A DNA stretch of 64,000 nt from Sinohyriopsis cumingii (Eukaryota > Mollusca > Bivalvia > Unionida > Unionidae). The stretch is from positions 14,036,220-14,100,219 of the forward strand of contig CM068839.1 of the NCBI GenBank assembly GCA_028554795.2, in the 5' to 3' direction. Position 1 is the stretch's first letter, and each line of letters begins with the position of its first letter. Positions 24,750 to 38,650 of this stretch are shown one piece after another. The position numbers were made by a program, and so were the translations under genes. The notes below the pieces were generated by a model. The model was not told where the DNA came from, searched no databases, and saw nothing but the letters and a program-made list of their open reading frames with translations.

Positions 24750-24981
24750 GCCTGTAAATGAGTCATATCATTTAGACTTGTTCAGGAATTTAAATTGCCT
24801 GTAAATGAATCATATCATTTAGACTTGTTCAGGAATTTAAATTGCCTGTAAATGAGTCATACCATTTAGACTTGTTCAGGAATTTAAATTGCCTGTAAAT
24901 GAGTCATACCATTTAGACTTGTTCAGGAATTTAAATTGCCTGTAAATGAGTCATACCATTTAGACTTGTTCAGGAATTTAA
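24750..24981. repeat. Minisatellite, about 47-bp unit, 5 near-identical copies
   Basis: The unit is TTGCCTGTAAATGAGTCATA followed by (C/T)CATTTAGACTTGTTCAGG and AATTTAAA. Copies differ at only one or two sites. Confidence 0.93.
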
Positions 24982-25429
24982 ATATAGAACATTATTATCT
25001 GTGATGTTAATCTAGGTATGCACAGTTTTATAAAATGTACATAGTATCTTAAGTTTTCTGTACTTTTGAAAATTATTTACAAATTGCAAAAAAAATGGTG
25101 CACAGACAAATTGGAGGATCCAGTTATTTAGGTTAATTATCATAATACAAACAAGTCTTATGTTTCATAAAACAACTCATACATTGTCTCTCAGATGGCA
25201 TATATGTACTACTGATATTTTGATTCTGTTCCTTGGTTCAGAAATTTTGCTAATGAGCACACCTGATATAGAGGTTACAGATATAACAGGAAGGGAAACT
25301 AGGTCTGAAAGTTCCAGTTATGCAAGTTGTCTTTCTTAGAGTCAGGTACACATACCACAACACTAAAAGGTCCAGTATGCATAATGGCTAGACTGGTTAG
25401 GAAGTGGCCTCATTTACCAAGGCTGCTTA

Positions 25430-25605
25430 AAATCTCCACCATTATCTTGACAGTCACCCATATTCACTTGGGTCACCAGCCACAGAGAGTTGGACAAGTC
25501 TCCAAATGTGATGGAAGTGGATATAAAGTCCAACAGTTATGGCCAGGAATTGAACCTGGCACCATTAGAATTTGGGGTCCTGACCACTATAGTTGTAGAC
25601 ATAGT
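25430..25605 (-). mobile_element. Probable tRNA-derived SINE, reverse orientation
   Basis: On the minus strand there is a TATAGTGGTCAGGACCCC A-box-like segment and then GGTTCAATTCCTGGCC, a good B box, at tRNA spacing. The region beyond it is not homologous to the two other SINE families here. It could also be a tRNA pseudogene; no second copy is present in the window to decide. Confidence 0.6.
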
Positions 25606-25989
25606 ATCCTGTTTTGTTGCATTTGGGACTTAAGTCTGACTCCCATGTGGTTCCGTTGAAAATATATTTCAACTGCTCCCAGGAGTGAATCTGGGTGACA
25701 TTAAAGGGAAGTTGTCAATATGAGGTGGCAGGGGGAGAAGTATAATGATTTAGGTATATAAGGAAACTTCCTAACCAGACTAGCTGATCCAGATCTTTAA
25801 ATCTAGTGGTGTATGCACTTGACTTTAAGATTCGGTTTCTGGCAGCCACATTTAGACTTTCTGTCTCCTTGTGTTCCTGGATGAATGTACAGATAGCACA
25901 AACCATAACATCTAGCAACAAACATGAGTCAAGGATTGTTCCATAGACTGGACAGAATCTAATTTTGCTATCATTGATTCATTGTGCAG

Positions 25990-26087
25990 GTTCAGCTGTT
26001 TGACCAAATAGTGTATGAAAGTATCAAGTCTCCTGGCCACTACTTCCATACCAGTCAGCCCTCCCAGATAGACTATATTTCATGGGG
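25990..26087 (+). CDS. ITPR-like receptor, internal exon E
   Basis: This 98-bp exon (phase 0 to 2) lies between acceptor TTGTGCAG and donor GTAAGT. It reads Val-Gln-Leu-Phe-Asp-Gln-Ile-Val, then Ser-Pro-Gly-His-Tyr-Phe-His-Thr-Ser-Gln, and ends Tyr-Ile-Ser-Trp plus two bases of a Gly codon. The ITPR equivalent is Val-Val-Gly-Asp-Lys-Val-x-Leu, then Gly-Gln-Pro-Leu-His-Ala-Ser, a MIR-type strand-turn-strand. The unfinished codon (GG) is completed by the first base of exon F, 33.7 kb downstream, and this phase match is strong support for both. The intron that follows holds the Polinton insertion. Confidence 0.92.
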
Positions 26088-26365
26088 GTAAGTAGCAATG
26101 GGCCACACAGTAATTTACTGAGTAGGGAATTTGTGGAAGTATGTTTGAGAACTGTATCATTACTTGAGCTATAAAAATTTAAAAGTTAAAATAAATTAAA
26201 AAGTTTGTGTCAACCTTATGGTTGGTTAAAATTTATAGACCCTATCTCTTATTTCAACCAACAACCATGTATGTAAATGAGAATCAAATGTTGTTAGTAT
26301 TTTATTTTGTTTGTTGATGTTGGGATTCATTTTTGAAGGTTTTGGGAAAAACAATGCCCAAATCT

Positions 26366-26560
26366 GGAATAATAATAATAATAATAATAATAATAAAGTC
26401 TTTATTTTGTGAATGTAATTAAATCAGTACAAAAAGCATCCCTTGTGGCCCTCAGTTGTTTAAAGATGAAAAATAAATATGCAACTAGAAAACAAGAATT
26501 TTACAAGAAAGTTATTAAGGATTAGAGAACACAGAAGCACTAAACACTATTGGATTTAGT
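26366..26560 (-). mobile_element. LINE 3' end fragment, reverse orientation
   Basis: An AAT-repeat run is followed by AAAGTCTTTATTTTGTG and a GTGGCCCTCA segment. This is the reverse complement of the 3' terminus of the LINE at 62150-63538 (GGGCCACAAGG, AATAAAGTCATTATT then ATT repeats). It is a 5'-truncated insertion of the same or a related family. Confidence 0.75.
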
Positions 26561-26755
26561 ATAAAAAGCATTGTGAACACAAACAGACATAATTGCAAAT
26601 ATGTTCACACACATAAACACACATTCTTGTATTTGGTGGATATCAAGGACTCCTGTATGGAATCCTGTACCAAGTACATTTGTTCTGGCTATCTTGGGGT
26701 GAAAACAAATACAGTTTCAGGTAGTAAATTTATATCAAATAATGACTTATTGAGT

Positions 26756-27030
26756 AGGTTATTGACTGAATAATTTTAATGCAAGTGAGGACAGATATAG
26801 TCTGTACAATGTATGAACACATATAGTTTGAACACTGTAAGGACACATAGTTATTGACTAAATAATTTTAATGCAAGTGAGGACACATATAGTCTGTACA
26901 ATGTAAGGACACATAGTTATTGACTAAATAATTTTAATGCAAGTGAGGACACATATAGTCTGTACAATCCAGTCAATGTGAGGATGCATATAGTCTGTAC
27001 AATGTAAGGACACATAGTTATTGACTACAA
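26756..27030. repeat. Tandem repeat, about 85-bp unit, about 3 copies
   Basis: Units contain TAATTTTAATGCAAGTGAGG, ACACATATAGTCTGTACAAT and GTAAGGACACATAGTTATTG. The GGACACA words recall the 27640-32340 array, but I cannot show a relationship. Confidence 0.85.
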
Positions 27031-27639
27031 AATGGAAACTGTAGACAATGTGACGTCATGGACACCTGGAATTCCCATTATCTTGCAGAATGAAAATGAA
27101 GAAAACCATTATGAAGCCATACATGAATGGTTCAGACTCTGAGATTTAGTGTGCTCAGATGTAATTGGGGTTCATATTTTCATCCCAGACTGATCTTTAA
27201 CCATTTCCTGAATCAAAGGATGAGCAAGTTATCAGTATTGCTTCCCATCAGTCATTGATTCTTTACTGTTACTTCATACAGCAATGTGGCAGCCTGGTGA
27301 TTCCATTCAGTTTTGACAGAAGCACATGATGGAGTTTGTAAAGAAGCTCATGTATCAAAACATATTTTGTCCTATTGTAAGCTTGTTTAAGTTGATACTA
27401 TCAAGGACAATTTATTGATAATGCCAACCTTTTCCACAAAATCTGAAACCATCATGAAATCTGAATTTTTGGGGGTTTATTATTATTGAATTTGCTTTAT
27501 TTGCATTCCGCTATTTTTTTCATAATAGTTATTAGATATAAAGATTTTTTAAAATTGGATTTAAGAATAAAATACATGATTTTAGACTGATGGCATTGAC
27601 TGTACTTGAAACTAATGACAATATTGTACTAATTTAAAA

Positions 27640-30600
27640 AAATCATTAAGACAATGGACAATGGTTCATCATAGTCAATGATCAAATCTTCATACACATA
27701 GAATGAACTATCAATGTAGACAGAGGATGCACGTAATTAGAGACTGTGGACATCATGACGGAATAAGCTATCAATGCAAACTATGGACAGACACAATTAC
27801 TGAGAAAAATGTGGAGGCTGTGAACATTGGTACAACATGGACAATGAGGACATTTACACATACAGAATGAATTATCAATGCATGCTAAGGACACACACTA
27901 TTAACAAGACATTAGGACATTGGTACAACATGGAAAATGAGGACATTTACACATACAGAATGAACTATCAATGCAAGCTAAGGACATACACTATTAACAA
28001 GACATGAGGACATTGGTACATCATGGACAATGAGGACATGTTTACACATCTTGTCTGACCTGTCAATAAAAAACAGTGAAGCACACTATTGACAAAAACA
28101 TGGGGAAAGTTGCCATTGGTACATAATGACAATGATGACTGTTCACAAAATCTAATCTGAACAATCAATACAAGGTAACAATGCACACCATTAATACAAA
28201 CATGGTGACTGGACATTGGTACATCATGGACAATGAGGACATTGGTACAACATGGACAATGAGGACATTGGTACAACATGGACAATGAGGACATTGGTAC
28301 ATCATGGACAATGAGGACATTGGCACATCATAGACAATGAGGACATTGGTACAACATGGACAATGAGGACATTGGTACATCATGGACAATGAGGACATTG
28401 GTACATCATGGACAATGAGGACATTGGTACATCATGGACAATGAGGACATTGGTACAACATGGACAATGAGGACATTGGTACATCATGGACAATGAGGAC
28501 ATTGGTACATCATAGACAATGAGGACATTGGTACAACATGGACAATGAGGACATTGATACAACATGGACAATGAGGACATTGATACATCATGGACAATGA
28601 GGACATTGGTACATCATGGACAATGAGGACATTGGTACATCATGGACAATGAGGACATTGGTACATCATGGACAATGAGGACACTGGTACATCATGGACA
28701 ATGAGGACATTTACACATACAGAATGAACTATCAATGCATGCTAAGGACACACACTATTAACAAGACATAAGGACACTGGTACATCATGGACAATGAGGA
28801 CATTGGTACATCATAGACAATGAGGACATTGGTACAACATGGACAATGAGGACATTGATACAACATGGACAATGAGGACATTGGTACAACATGGACAATG
28901 AGGACATTGGTACATCATGAACAATGGGGACATTGGTACATCATGGACAATGAGGACATTGGTACATCATGGACAATGAGGACATTGGTACAACATGGAC
29001 AATGAGGACATTGGTACATCATGGACAATGAGGACATTGGTACATCATAGACAATGAGGACATTGGTACAACATGGACAATGAGGACATTGATACAACAT
29101 GGACAATGAGGACATTGATACATCATGGACAATGAGGACATTGGTACATCATGGATAATGAGGACATTGGTACATCATGGACAATGAGGACATTGGTACA
29201 TCATGGACAATGAGGACATTGGTACATCATGGACAATGAGGACACTGGTACATCATGGACAATGAGGACATTTACACATACAGAATGAACTATCAATGCA
29301 TGCTAAGGACACACACTAATAACAAGACATGCGGACTGTGAACATTGGTACAGCATGGACAATGAGGACATTTACACATTCCAAATGAACTATCAATGCA
29401 TTCTAAGGACACACACTATTAACAAGACATGCGGACTGTGGACATTGGTATATCATGGACAATGAGGACATTTACACATACAGAATGAACTATCAATGCA
29501 TTCTAAGGACACACACTAATAACAAGGCATGCGGACTGTGGACATTGGTACATCATGGACAATGAGGACATTTACACATACAGAATGAACTATCAATGCA
29601 AGCTAAGGACACACACTAATAACAAGACATGCGGACTGTAGACATTGGTACATCATGGACAATGAGGACATTTACATATACAGAATGAACTATCAATGCA
29701 AGCTAAGGACACACACTATTAACAAGACATGAGGACATTGGTACATCATGGACAATGAGGACATTTACACATACAGAATGAACTATCAATGCATTCTAAG
29801 GACACACACTAATAACAAGACATGCGGACTGTGGACATTGGTACATCATGGACAATGAGGACATTTACACATACCGAATGAACTATCAATGCATGCTAAG
29901 GACACACACTAATAACAAGACATGAGGACATTGGTACATCATGGCCAATGAGGACATTTACACATACTGAATGAACCATAAATGCAAGCCATAGACACAC
30001 ACTATTAACAAGACATGAGGACATTGGTACATCATGGACAATGAGGACATTTACACGTACAGAATAAACTATCAATGCATTCTAAGGACACACACTAATA
30101 ACAAGACATGCAGACTGTGGACATTGGTACATCATGGACAATGAGGACATTTACACATACAGAATGAACTATCAATGCAAGCTAAGGACACACACTAATA
30201 ACAAGACATGCGGACTGTAGAGATTGGTACATCATGGACAATGAGGACATTTACACATACAAAATTAACTATCAATGCAAGCTAAGGACACACACTATTA
30301 ACAAGACGTGAACTGTGGACATTGGTACATCATGGACAATGAGGACATTTACATATACAGAATGAACTATCAATGCAAGCTAAGGACACACACTATTAAC
30401 AAGACATGAGGACATTGGTACATCATGGACAATGAGGACATTTACACATACAGAATGAACTATCAATGCATTCTAAGGACACACACTAATAACAAGACAT
30501 GTGGACTGTGGACATTGGTACATCATGGACAATGAGGACATTTACACATACAAAATTAACTATCAATGCAAGCTAAGGACACACACTAATAACAAGACGT

Positions 30601-32340
30601 GAACTGTGGACATTGGTACATCATGGACAATGAGGACATTTACACATACAGAATGAACTATCAATGCAAGCTAAGGACACACACTAATAACAAGACATGC
30701 GGACTGTAGAGATTGGTACATCATGGACAATGAGGACATTTACACACACAAAATTAACTATCAATGCAAGCTAAGGACACACACTAATAACAAGACATGC
30801 GAACTGTGGACATTGGTACATCATGGACAATGAGGACATTTACACGTACAGAATGAACTATCAATGCATTCTAAGGACACACACTATTAACAAGACATGA
30901 GGACATTGGTACATCATGGACAATGAGGACATCTACACATACAAAATTAACTATCAATGCATTCTAAGGACACACACTATTAACAAGACATGAGGACATT
31001 GGTACATCATGGGCAATGAGGACATTTACACATACAGAATGAACTATCAATGCATGCTAAGGACACACACTAATAACAAGACATGCGGACTGTGGACATT
31101 GGTACATCATGGACAATGAGGACATTTACACATACAGAATGAACTATCAATGCATTCTAAGGACACACACTATTAACAAGGAATGAGGACATTGGTACAT
31201 CATGGACAATGAGGACATTTAGACATACAAAATTAACTATCAATGCAAGCTAAGGATACCCACTTATAACAAGACATGCGGACTGTGGACATTGGTACAT
31301 CATGGACAATGAGGACATTTACACATACAAAATTAACTATCAATGCAAGCTAAGGACACACACTAATAACAAGACATGCAGACTGTGGACATTGGTACAT
31401 CATGGATAATGAGGACATTTACACATACAGAATGAACTATCAATGCATTCTAAGGACACACACTATTAACAAGACATGAGAACATTGGTACATCATGGAC
31501 AATGAGGACATTTACACATACCAAATGAACTATCAATGCATGCTAAGGACACACACTATTAACAAGACATGAGGACATTGGTACATCATGGACAATGAGG
31601 ACATTTACACATACCAAATGAACTATCAATGCATTCTAAGGACACACACTATTAACAAGACATGAGGACATTGGTACATCATGGACAATGGGGACATTTA
31701 TACATACCAAATGAACTATCAATGCATTCTAAGGACACACACTATTAACAAGACAGGTGGACTGTAGACATTGGTACATCATGGACAATGAGGACATTTA
31801 CACATACAAAATTAACTATCAATGCAAGCTAAGGACACACACTATTAACAAGACATGCGGACTGTGGACATTGGTACATCATGGACAATGAGGACATCTG
31901 CATACAGAATGAACTATCAATGCATTCTTAGGGCACAAACTATTAACAAAAAATGTGGATATTAATATATATGGACATTGAGGACATATTTACACATCTA
32001 ATGTGAACAATCAATGCAAAATAAGGACGAACACTATTAACAAAAACATCGAGACTGGACATTTGTGCACATCTAGACTAAACTATTAATACAAACTAAT
32101 GACACACACTATTAACAAAACATTTGAATGTGGACATTGGTACGTCATAGACAGCGAGGACACGTTTACACATATAATATGAAATATCAACACATGCTTA
32201 GGACACTCACTATTAACAAAAAACACTGTGGACATTAGTATATACGGACAATGAGGACATGTATATACATCTAATCTGAACTATCAATACAAACTAAGGA
32301 TGCACACTACTGACATAACATGGAGACATGAACAATGTTA
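27640..32340. repeat. Large minisatellite with nested 26-bp and about 100-bp periods
   Basis: Most of the array (about 29260-31920) is a 100-bp unit: TTTACACATACAGAATGAAC, TATCAATGCA, AAGGACACACACTA, TAACAAGACATG, then ACATTGGTACATCATGGACA and ATGAGG. A 91-bp variant lacks the CGGACTGTGG block. Between about 28200 and 29280 only the 26-bp section ACATTGGTACATCATGGACA+ATGAGG has expanded, in two blocks of about 18 copies. These two blocks belong to a duplication with a period of about 560 bp. Outer units at both edges are diverged. Open frames of 60-108 codons on the minus strand are repeat translation, not genes. Confidence 0.95.
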
Positions 32341-33423
32341 CATCATGGATAAATATAATTCCCATTAACTTACAAAATTAAATTGAAGACAAACATTATG
32401 AGGCATTACATGAACAGTTCAGATTCTGATGATAATTGCAAAGAGATATGATGGTGTTTCGTTGTTTAATCCCAGTTCCTTTCCAGAAATAAATGATGAT
32501 CGCATTATGCTTATCTCTTCCCGATATGATACATCATTTGTTAATTTTGTTTCTTTTTTCTTCATTTGTTGATTATATTTCTAGGTTTATCGTTGAAGAA
32601 TATATTTTTACTTGATGGTTTGAAGGAAGCACCGAATAATGATCATATAATTGAAAGTTGTAGCTAACAGTACGAGTGCTCTAGTACATTAAAAAGAAAA
32701 CAACAGTACCAACATTTTGGCGTAAGGTTTGCCGACGCACAATTGATGTAAATACAAAATAATCACTAAAAATTCAAGTTAACGCAGTGTCATCTACCAT
32801 CAATTTGTTATTTCCTGACAATAAAGATAACAATGCAAACTCACCAACGACATTAAATCGAATTAATCAGATTAAACCAAATAAGCGGCTTTATCCACTT
32901 AGTTCTAAACTACCTCATTATTTTGAAACGCTGATTGTAATAATTAATTTTGTACCACATTAATTGCAATAATTGATTTTGTACATAGCTGCAGCTTATA
33001 TTCACGTATATTTGATAAAATAATAGATAGCGGACAGCTGTCACAGTCTCTTATTTAGTCAAAGTGGCACTCGCAATGCATTTTTAAAAGAGTTGAATTT
33101 CAAAATCACAAATACATTTTAATATATCAAGCTTATCTAATTATCTTGTAAGACGTTTCAAACGTGGATGTGAAGGAATATCACGCCGGTTTGAATGCTA
33201 AACTCGAACCGGTTTCAGAAATATTTTGTGACATTTAATGATATAGAGAGTTCACTGATGATGATATAAATGACAGCGAAGATTAAATAATGTTGACACC
33301 GAATAGGAGAACAGTTTCAAATCTATAAATAAAAGAGTGTTTTTACAAAAAGGGATAAAATTATCACCTCGAGATGTAAATTTCAGGTATGTGACAGACA
33401 CAACTAAAGATGTGTACAAAAGT
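32341..33423. other. Intronic sequence without recognisable content
   Basis: AT-rich intron, no splice-flanked open frame. Nothing beyond short AT runs. Confidence 0.6.
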
Positions 33424-33690
33424 TGTTGTTGTTGTTGTTGTTGCTATTATAGGGTTTTACGCCATTTTTCAGCACAAGATAGGCTATACATGGAGGCTAG
33501 TATTAATGGTGAAGGAAGAACCCTGGAAAAAAACATGAAAGAACCACCGACCCACGAGAAGCTACCAGCAAGCTTTCTCACATACCCACATTGGCCGAGC
33601 CCGAAACACAAACTCATGCAGACAGAGATGAGATGGCAGTGATCCGTAACGGTGAGCGCTTTAGACCACTCGGACACTCGGGACCCCCTA
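33424..33690 (-). mobile_element. SINE, family 2, second copy, reverse orientation
   Basis: It starts with a GTT-repeat run (the reverse of the AAC tail), then the reverse complement of the family-2 body, and ends with the tRNA-Leu-like head near 33640-33690. Two overlapping open frames of 76-101 codons across it are incidental. Confidence 0.9.
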
Positions 33691-33809
33691 TAAAAACTGT
33701 ATTGGCAGATCGAGACATTGATAGATTCATTGAAATAATTGATAAATCTGTAACTCTGTCGTATAAGAGTAATTATAAAGGACTAAGATGTAATAAGGAC
33801 CAAAAGGGA

Positions 33810-33958
33810 CAGGCCCGGCCCTAGGGCAAGGCAACCGAGGCAACCGCCTTGGCCCCCGCGCTTTCAGGAAATCAACTCCGCAATGCAATTTTTTTTGCTT
33901 GGGGCCCCGCTCATCGCTTTTGCTGCTTTGGGCCCCCTATATCCTAGGGCTGGGCCTG
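33810..33958. mobile_element. Short GC-rich MITE with palindromic ends
   Basis: The left end CAGGCCCGGCCCTAGG and right end CCTAGGGCTGGGCCTG are near-perfect inverted complements. The interior carries GGCCCC-type blocks, contrasting with the AT-rich flanks. I could not identify an exact target duplication, so the superfamily (possibly hAT) is uncertain. Confidence 0.75.
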
Positions 33959-34907
33959 CCAAAAAAAACTATGTATATTTTGATGACATTTAAAAATATT
34001 TAAAAGTATTGTGCTTGAATGGTTTTCAAACGCCTGCATGTCAATTAAACTCGATAATGCGAGACAACATGACATTTTTAGTTACTTGAACTGATTAATG
34101 TTTTGGCTCAAACATTCCTATCTGTATTTATTGTGGAGAAAAGTGGGTACATAAATCATTAGAAGAAACTATCGACGGAAGAATATAGGTTACAGGTGGA
34201 AGATTCAACAAAACTGAAGAATAGCTAATTCCCGGCTATCTTCAATTTATAGCGCTGGTTGAAGGTGTTAAAGAAACCGCTACACTAATAAACGAGGACA
34301 TAAAATGATTCCCTACTGTTATTACGTTGACCTAAAACGTGACAAATGCATAATGTACACGAGTATCAATTTCGGTGCAGTCATCCATGCCAAATGCGTT
34401 TAACTATGATGAAAAGTACAAATGATTATTGGTCACTTTGTAAACAGTTATCATTATAACTGTAATCTACTGAAAAAGTTAACATCTTTCTTCTATATTT
34501 TTTTATAAAAATCCCCCACCCCATGAAAGGTAACTGGCCAACCGTTATATTCAGCTGTCACATTAAAATTCTAAGAAGGAGAAATGATGCTTGCATGCTC
34601 AGTTATGATGGTACAAGTCCACTAGGAAGGGATGTTTCAGTTGTTTTTGTAGCAGGTTATTTCACATGCGCTCACAATCATGTAACTGATGCATTCACGA
34701 TGTTGTAAATGCTGACTACTGTACATCAGCGTCCTAAATCCGAAGGCACAACTGGCAGAAGCTGACAGACATCTTCGCTAGCCAGGGTCCGCTGATCCAG
34801 TGATTCTAGGCGTATGTAGCACCCAAAACAGTATCTGCAGCTCCGCTATCTGATTGGATGCAACTCCAAGAAATTGATCCAATCTGATTAATAGTTATGT
34901 TACATCG

Positions 34908-35197
34908 ACCACATGGATGGCCTAAGTGGTTAGAGTGCTTGCCTCGGATGTAGGAGGTCACGTGTTCGAACCCCGGCGGAATCATAACAAAGACTTGTAA
35001 AAATGGTACTACCAGCTGCCTCTTTTGACGGCCAGCATTAACATGTTAGTGTTAGGACTGGTCGTTCTGGTGTCAGGATAATGTGACTGGGTGGGACATG
35101 ATGCTACATGTCTGCAGCATGATTCCTAGTGCAAGACATCAATATAAACTGCCACAATGCAGTTTTTATTTAAAGCTACGTTAAAAATCTAAGTCAA

Positions 35198-35234
<37 letters not shown>
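34908..35234 (+). mobile_element. SINE, family 1, copy 4
   Basis: The tRNA-like head has GGCCTAAGTGGTTAGAGTGC and B box GTTCGAACCCC. The body is shared with 681-982, and a CA dinucleotide tail of about 40 bp runs from 35194. Confidence 0.9.
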
Positions 35235-35235
<1 letters not shown>

Positions 35236-36250
35236 TTTTATTTATACAAATATAGGAGATTAATTATAGAAGCTTCAGTACACCCTGACACAAGTCCCGT
35301 GCAAATTTCACTAATTTAAACCTGTCGCACGTGTTTTTTTTCCCCTTCAAATCAAGGCACGTGGACATAATGGAAGTCAGCATATTTCAAACCTAACAAG
35401 ACAAATAACAAGGTCTCTGATTAGTTAATTAATTTTGCTTTATATCGACAGAACAAGGGGCAAATTGTTCAAAACACTGATGGCCTTCGCCTCCAAAAAT
35501 GTGAAATTAAAATAAATTAAGTAACATTCAAACACAAGATAAAATGAAACAAGAATGCGTGGATTTCACCATCTCGTACACCAAGGGTCGACGTGGAACG
35601 ATGCGGATTAATGATCTCTGCAAGCCATGTTGGTGCGAAATGCATAGTTTTTGCTCCGTTTTTGGCTCAGTCGGTCGAAGTTCCAGGCCATTTTAACACT
35701 CATATGAATTTGATCCAATCCATGAACCAAAACTATAAGGTTTCTAAAATTATAATCCCATTGGGAATAACAGAATTTTATTTTTTAAAACTGAAATATT
35801 TGGTCGTAACTAGTAAGACTTACACTGTAGACATTACCGTTTATATATTTACTCTCCATTTACTTTGCTAGTGTCGTTATACAGACAAGAAAACACGCTT
35901 ATTAAGTTGCAAAAGAATCAGTTAAATATGTACTTTTTCTTAGACTCCATTATTTTCTTTCAATCGATATATTATCTGCAAAAAAGCATTGATAATATCG
36001 CTTACTCATATTGAGATCATAGGTGGCTATAAAAGTTTTCAACCGAGATACGATCAAAGAAGGAAATGCATAAAAAATATCATTAAATTTGAAATTGAGC
36101 TCATATTCAGTAGACCATTACTAAATGCATATCATTTTACTAGCTTTTACAGTCTAAAATCTCTTCCATCTTTATTTATGTGAAGCATTTTAGGCAGTTC
36201 GAATTTATTGCCCACCCTGATTATATGTAACAACATAAGCCCCAAATTAT

Positions 36251-36290
<40 letters not shown>

Positions 36291-38272
36291 GCACACATCT
36301 ATATTTACCTTCAGTATGATTAATTTGGGATTGGTGTATTTATAAAGAATAGGAAAATTATTATATTACAGGTGACTCAGAGAAATACCGTTCTTAGTAT
36401 GTTGACGTTGTTCCTATCTGCATGAGTGTTTGCTTACGAATGCATACGGTATATATACTTTTTTATAATGTATGCATACGGTATATATACTTTTTTATAA
36501 TGTATGCACGTTTGACGAAAGTGCTAATCATCGTATATAAATTGTAAAATGAATTGAAAAAATGATGTCCAGGGTTGAAATACATTATAATAACTGTTTG
36601 ACACAATTTGTCAACCGGGATAGGATCAAAGAAAAAATGCATTCAAAAAAAATAAAAATCGTTGACTGTTAAATTGATCTCATAAATACTAGACGATTAT
36701 ACATTTTACAATCTGAAATCTTTCTCATCTTTATTTAGAAGAAATATCAGCCTAACGTGCAGTATTATATTCAGGATTCTGGCCTGATATGAGTATTTCT
36801 TTTAGTAGTTTATCAAAAGCTAGTCTTTTTAAAAATGTTTATATCAAACTGATGCACGAACACCTGTGCATAACTACCTCTGTCTGTCTGTCTCTCTCCT
36901 GAATATGGTGAAATTCAGAATCAGACAGGTTGACACGACAGACTTGGCAACAAACCTTTTTGTCAGTCCGCAGTTACAAAAAGTAAAGAACGTCCGCATT
37001 TAGATAAAGTCATTTACAGTATATAACAAATGTATGCTAAACTTAGATGCAATGCATAAATAAACAGTAGAAAAAAAAATAGAAATCCTTAAGCTTACAA
37101 TATGTTCAATTGTAAGAAAAATGGGCAGATATGGAAAGAAATTGTAAGTTTAGTAATTTAATTCAGCCACTACGAAGGGAGATCCGTATGATATAGAACG
37201 GACATCCGCTGCCACGTTAACAGTAGCATATTTCGCCCTAAGAGCTGCCACTTTAACAGTAACATATTTTGCCGTAAGAGGTACAAATGTCGATATAAGA
37301 GTGGGTTAAAGGATTAGTCAGTCGCACGAAATCGTAGATGGGGCGTCAAAATGTGTATAGCATATAAATCGCGGGCTTTTTAGAACCAGAATTTTCTCTG
37401 CCAATTCACACGTAGAGTCCCTTACCATATAAAGAAAATATTGTCTACATGATTTATTGTAATGTAATCAACCGTGTTTTTTTTTTCCATCCACTTATTT
37501 ATATTCCTCTCACTCTCTTTATTTCTGCCTCCCTGTGGTAATGGTGGGTCGTTTATTTTTATTTTCCCACTTTAATACTGGTATCGATGTCTAAAGGATG
37601 GCTGGCCACAGTGTTAAAGCCCGGACCGAATGAATATAGAAATATGAAATTAATGGCTGGAATAAATGGAGATCTGCGAAAGATACAGAGCGGAAAAACA
37701 CGAGCCCCCATATACAGAATAGAACAATTTAATCAATTAGATAAACAAAATAAGATTCCACAAGACCAATTGTAAGATACATCTCTGCTAGAAAATAAAT
37801 TACTTCAAAGTTTTCAAATGCAATTTTGTTGTTTTGTTCACTTAAATACGGCAAATTTTCATCACAAATGGAGTAATGGCCACCCTTTAGAATTATCGTA
37901 GCTAACTATTGGAGTCTACTTGTACAGCAATACTGTTATCTCTTGTCTTCACTCTTTGTCCAGGTGTAGATTCTTTAATCCGCCAGATATCCTTTGTATT
38001 ATTCAACGTGGAATATTTATTATCCAACGGTCCGACGTTCCTACGTGGACGATCCTTTGCTGATAAATGAAATAAATGGGCTCTTGGCATTTCAACCCCA
38101 GAGACAATTCAGTATGGACATTTCGACCCCAGCTTTATTTCCTGTATTGTCTTTATGTGTGGGACATATAATAGTGCAACACCGATCATGACCATTTTCT
38201 TTCATAAACAAGATCAGTGAAATATAACGAAGACGACTGGTCAGCGGTTAAAATTTACGCATAATATAAGAA
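35235..38272. other. Intronic sequence up to the Polinton insertion
   Basis: AT-rich, with a CT microsatellite at about 36252-36289 and a tandem duplication of a 39-bp piece near 36441-36505 (GCATACGGTATATATAC). Open frames of up to 92 codons show no recognisable family or splice context. Confidence 0.6.
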
Positions 38273-38278
38273 AGTGTC
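38273..38278. repeat. Polinton target-site duplication, left copy (AGTGTC)
   Basis: AGTGTC lies immediately outside the first base of the left inverted repeat and recurs at 55699-55704. Six bases is the duplication length typical of Polinton/Maverick integration. Confidence 0.92.
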
Positions 38279-38285
38279 AGTAGTG

Positions 38286-38650
38286 AAGGGGGATCCTATA
38301 GCCTCAATGGGAATTAGCATTACAGACCCCCTTGGGAACATATAGCCTCAATGGAAATTTAACATGGAGAAAAATCGTGGGAACATATAGCCTCAATGGG
38401 AATTTAACATAGAGAAAAATCGTGGGACGATATAGCCTCAAGAGGAATTGAACATGGGAATTGGGACTGTATAGCGTCAAAGGAATTTAAACAGGGTGGG
38501 ACTGTATAGCGTCAAGGGAAATTGAACATGGGAATAGAGTGTGGGTCTATCTAGGGACTAGGGGAATTTAACATATGGAAATCGAACATGGTGGGTCTGT
38601 ATAGCGTCAAGGGGAATTGAACATGGTGGGATTGTCTAGGGACAATGATG
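38286..38650 (+). promoter_or_regulatory. Polinton left subterminal repeats (TATAGC-TCAA core)
   Basis: About eight irregular units of 40-60 bp carry TATAGC(C/G)TCAA followed by GGAATT and AACATGG or AACATAG, each preceded by GGGA(C/T) or GTGGG. Subterminal repeats at transposon and virus ends are often binding sites for proteins acting at the ends. That role here is inference. Confidence 0.7.

Noticed and set aside
27640..32340. CRISPR-like array
   Set aside because: Repeats are directly contiguous with no unique spacers, in an animal intron. This is a minisatellite.
35593..36183. Open frames of 92 and 64 codons
   Set aside because: AT-rich, no family resemblance, no start or splice support.
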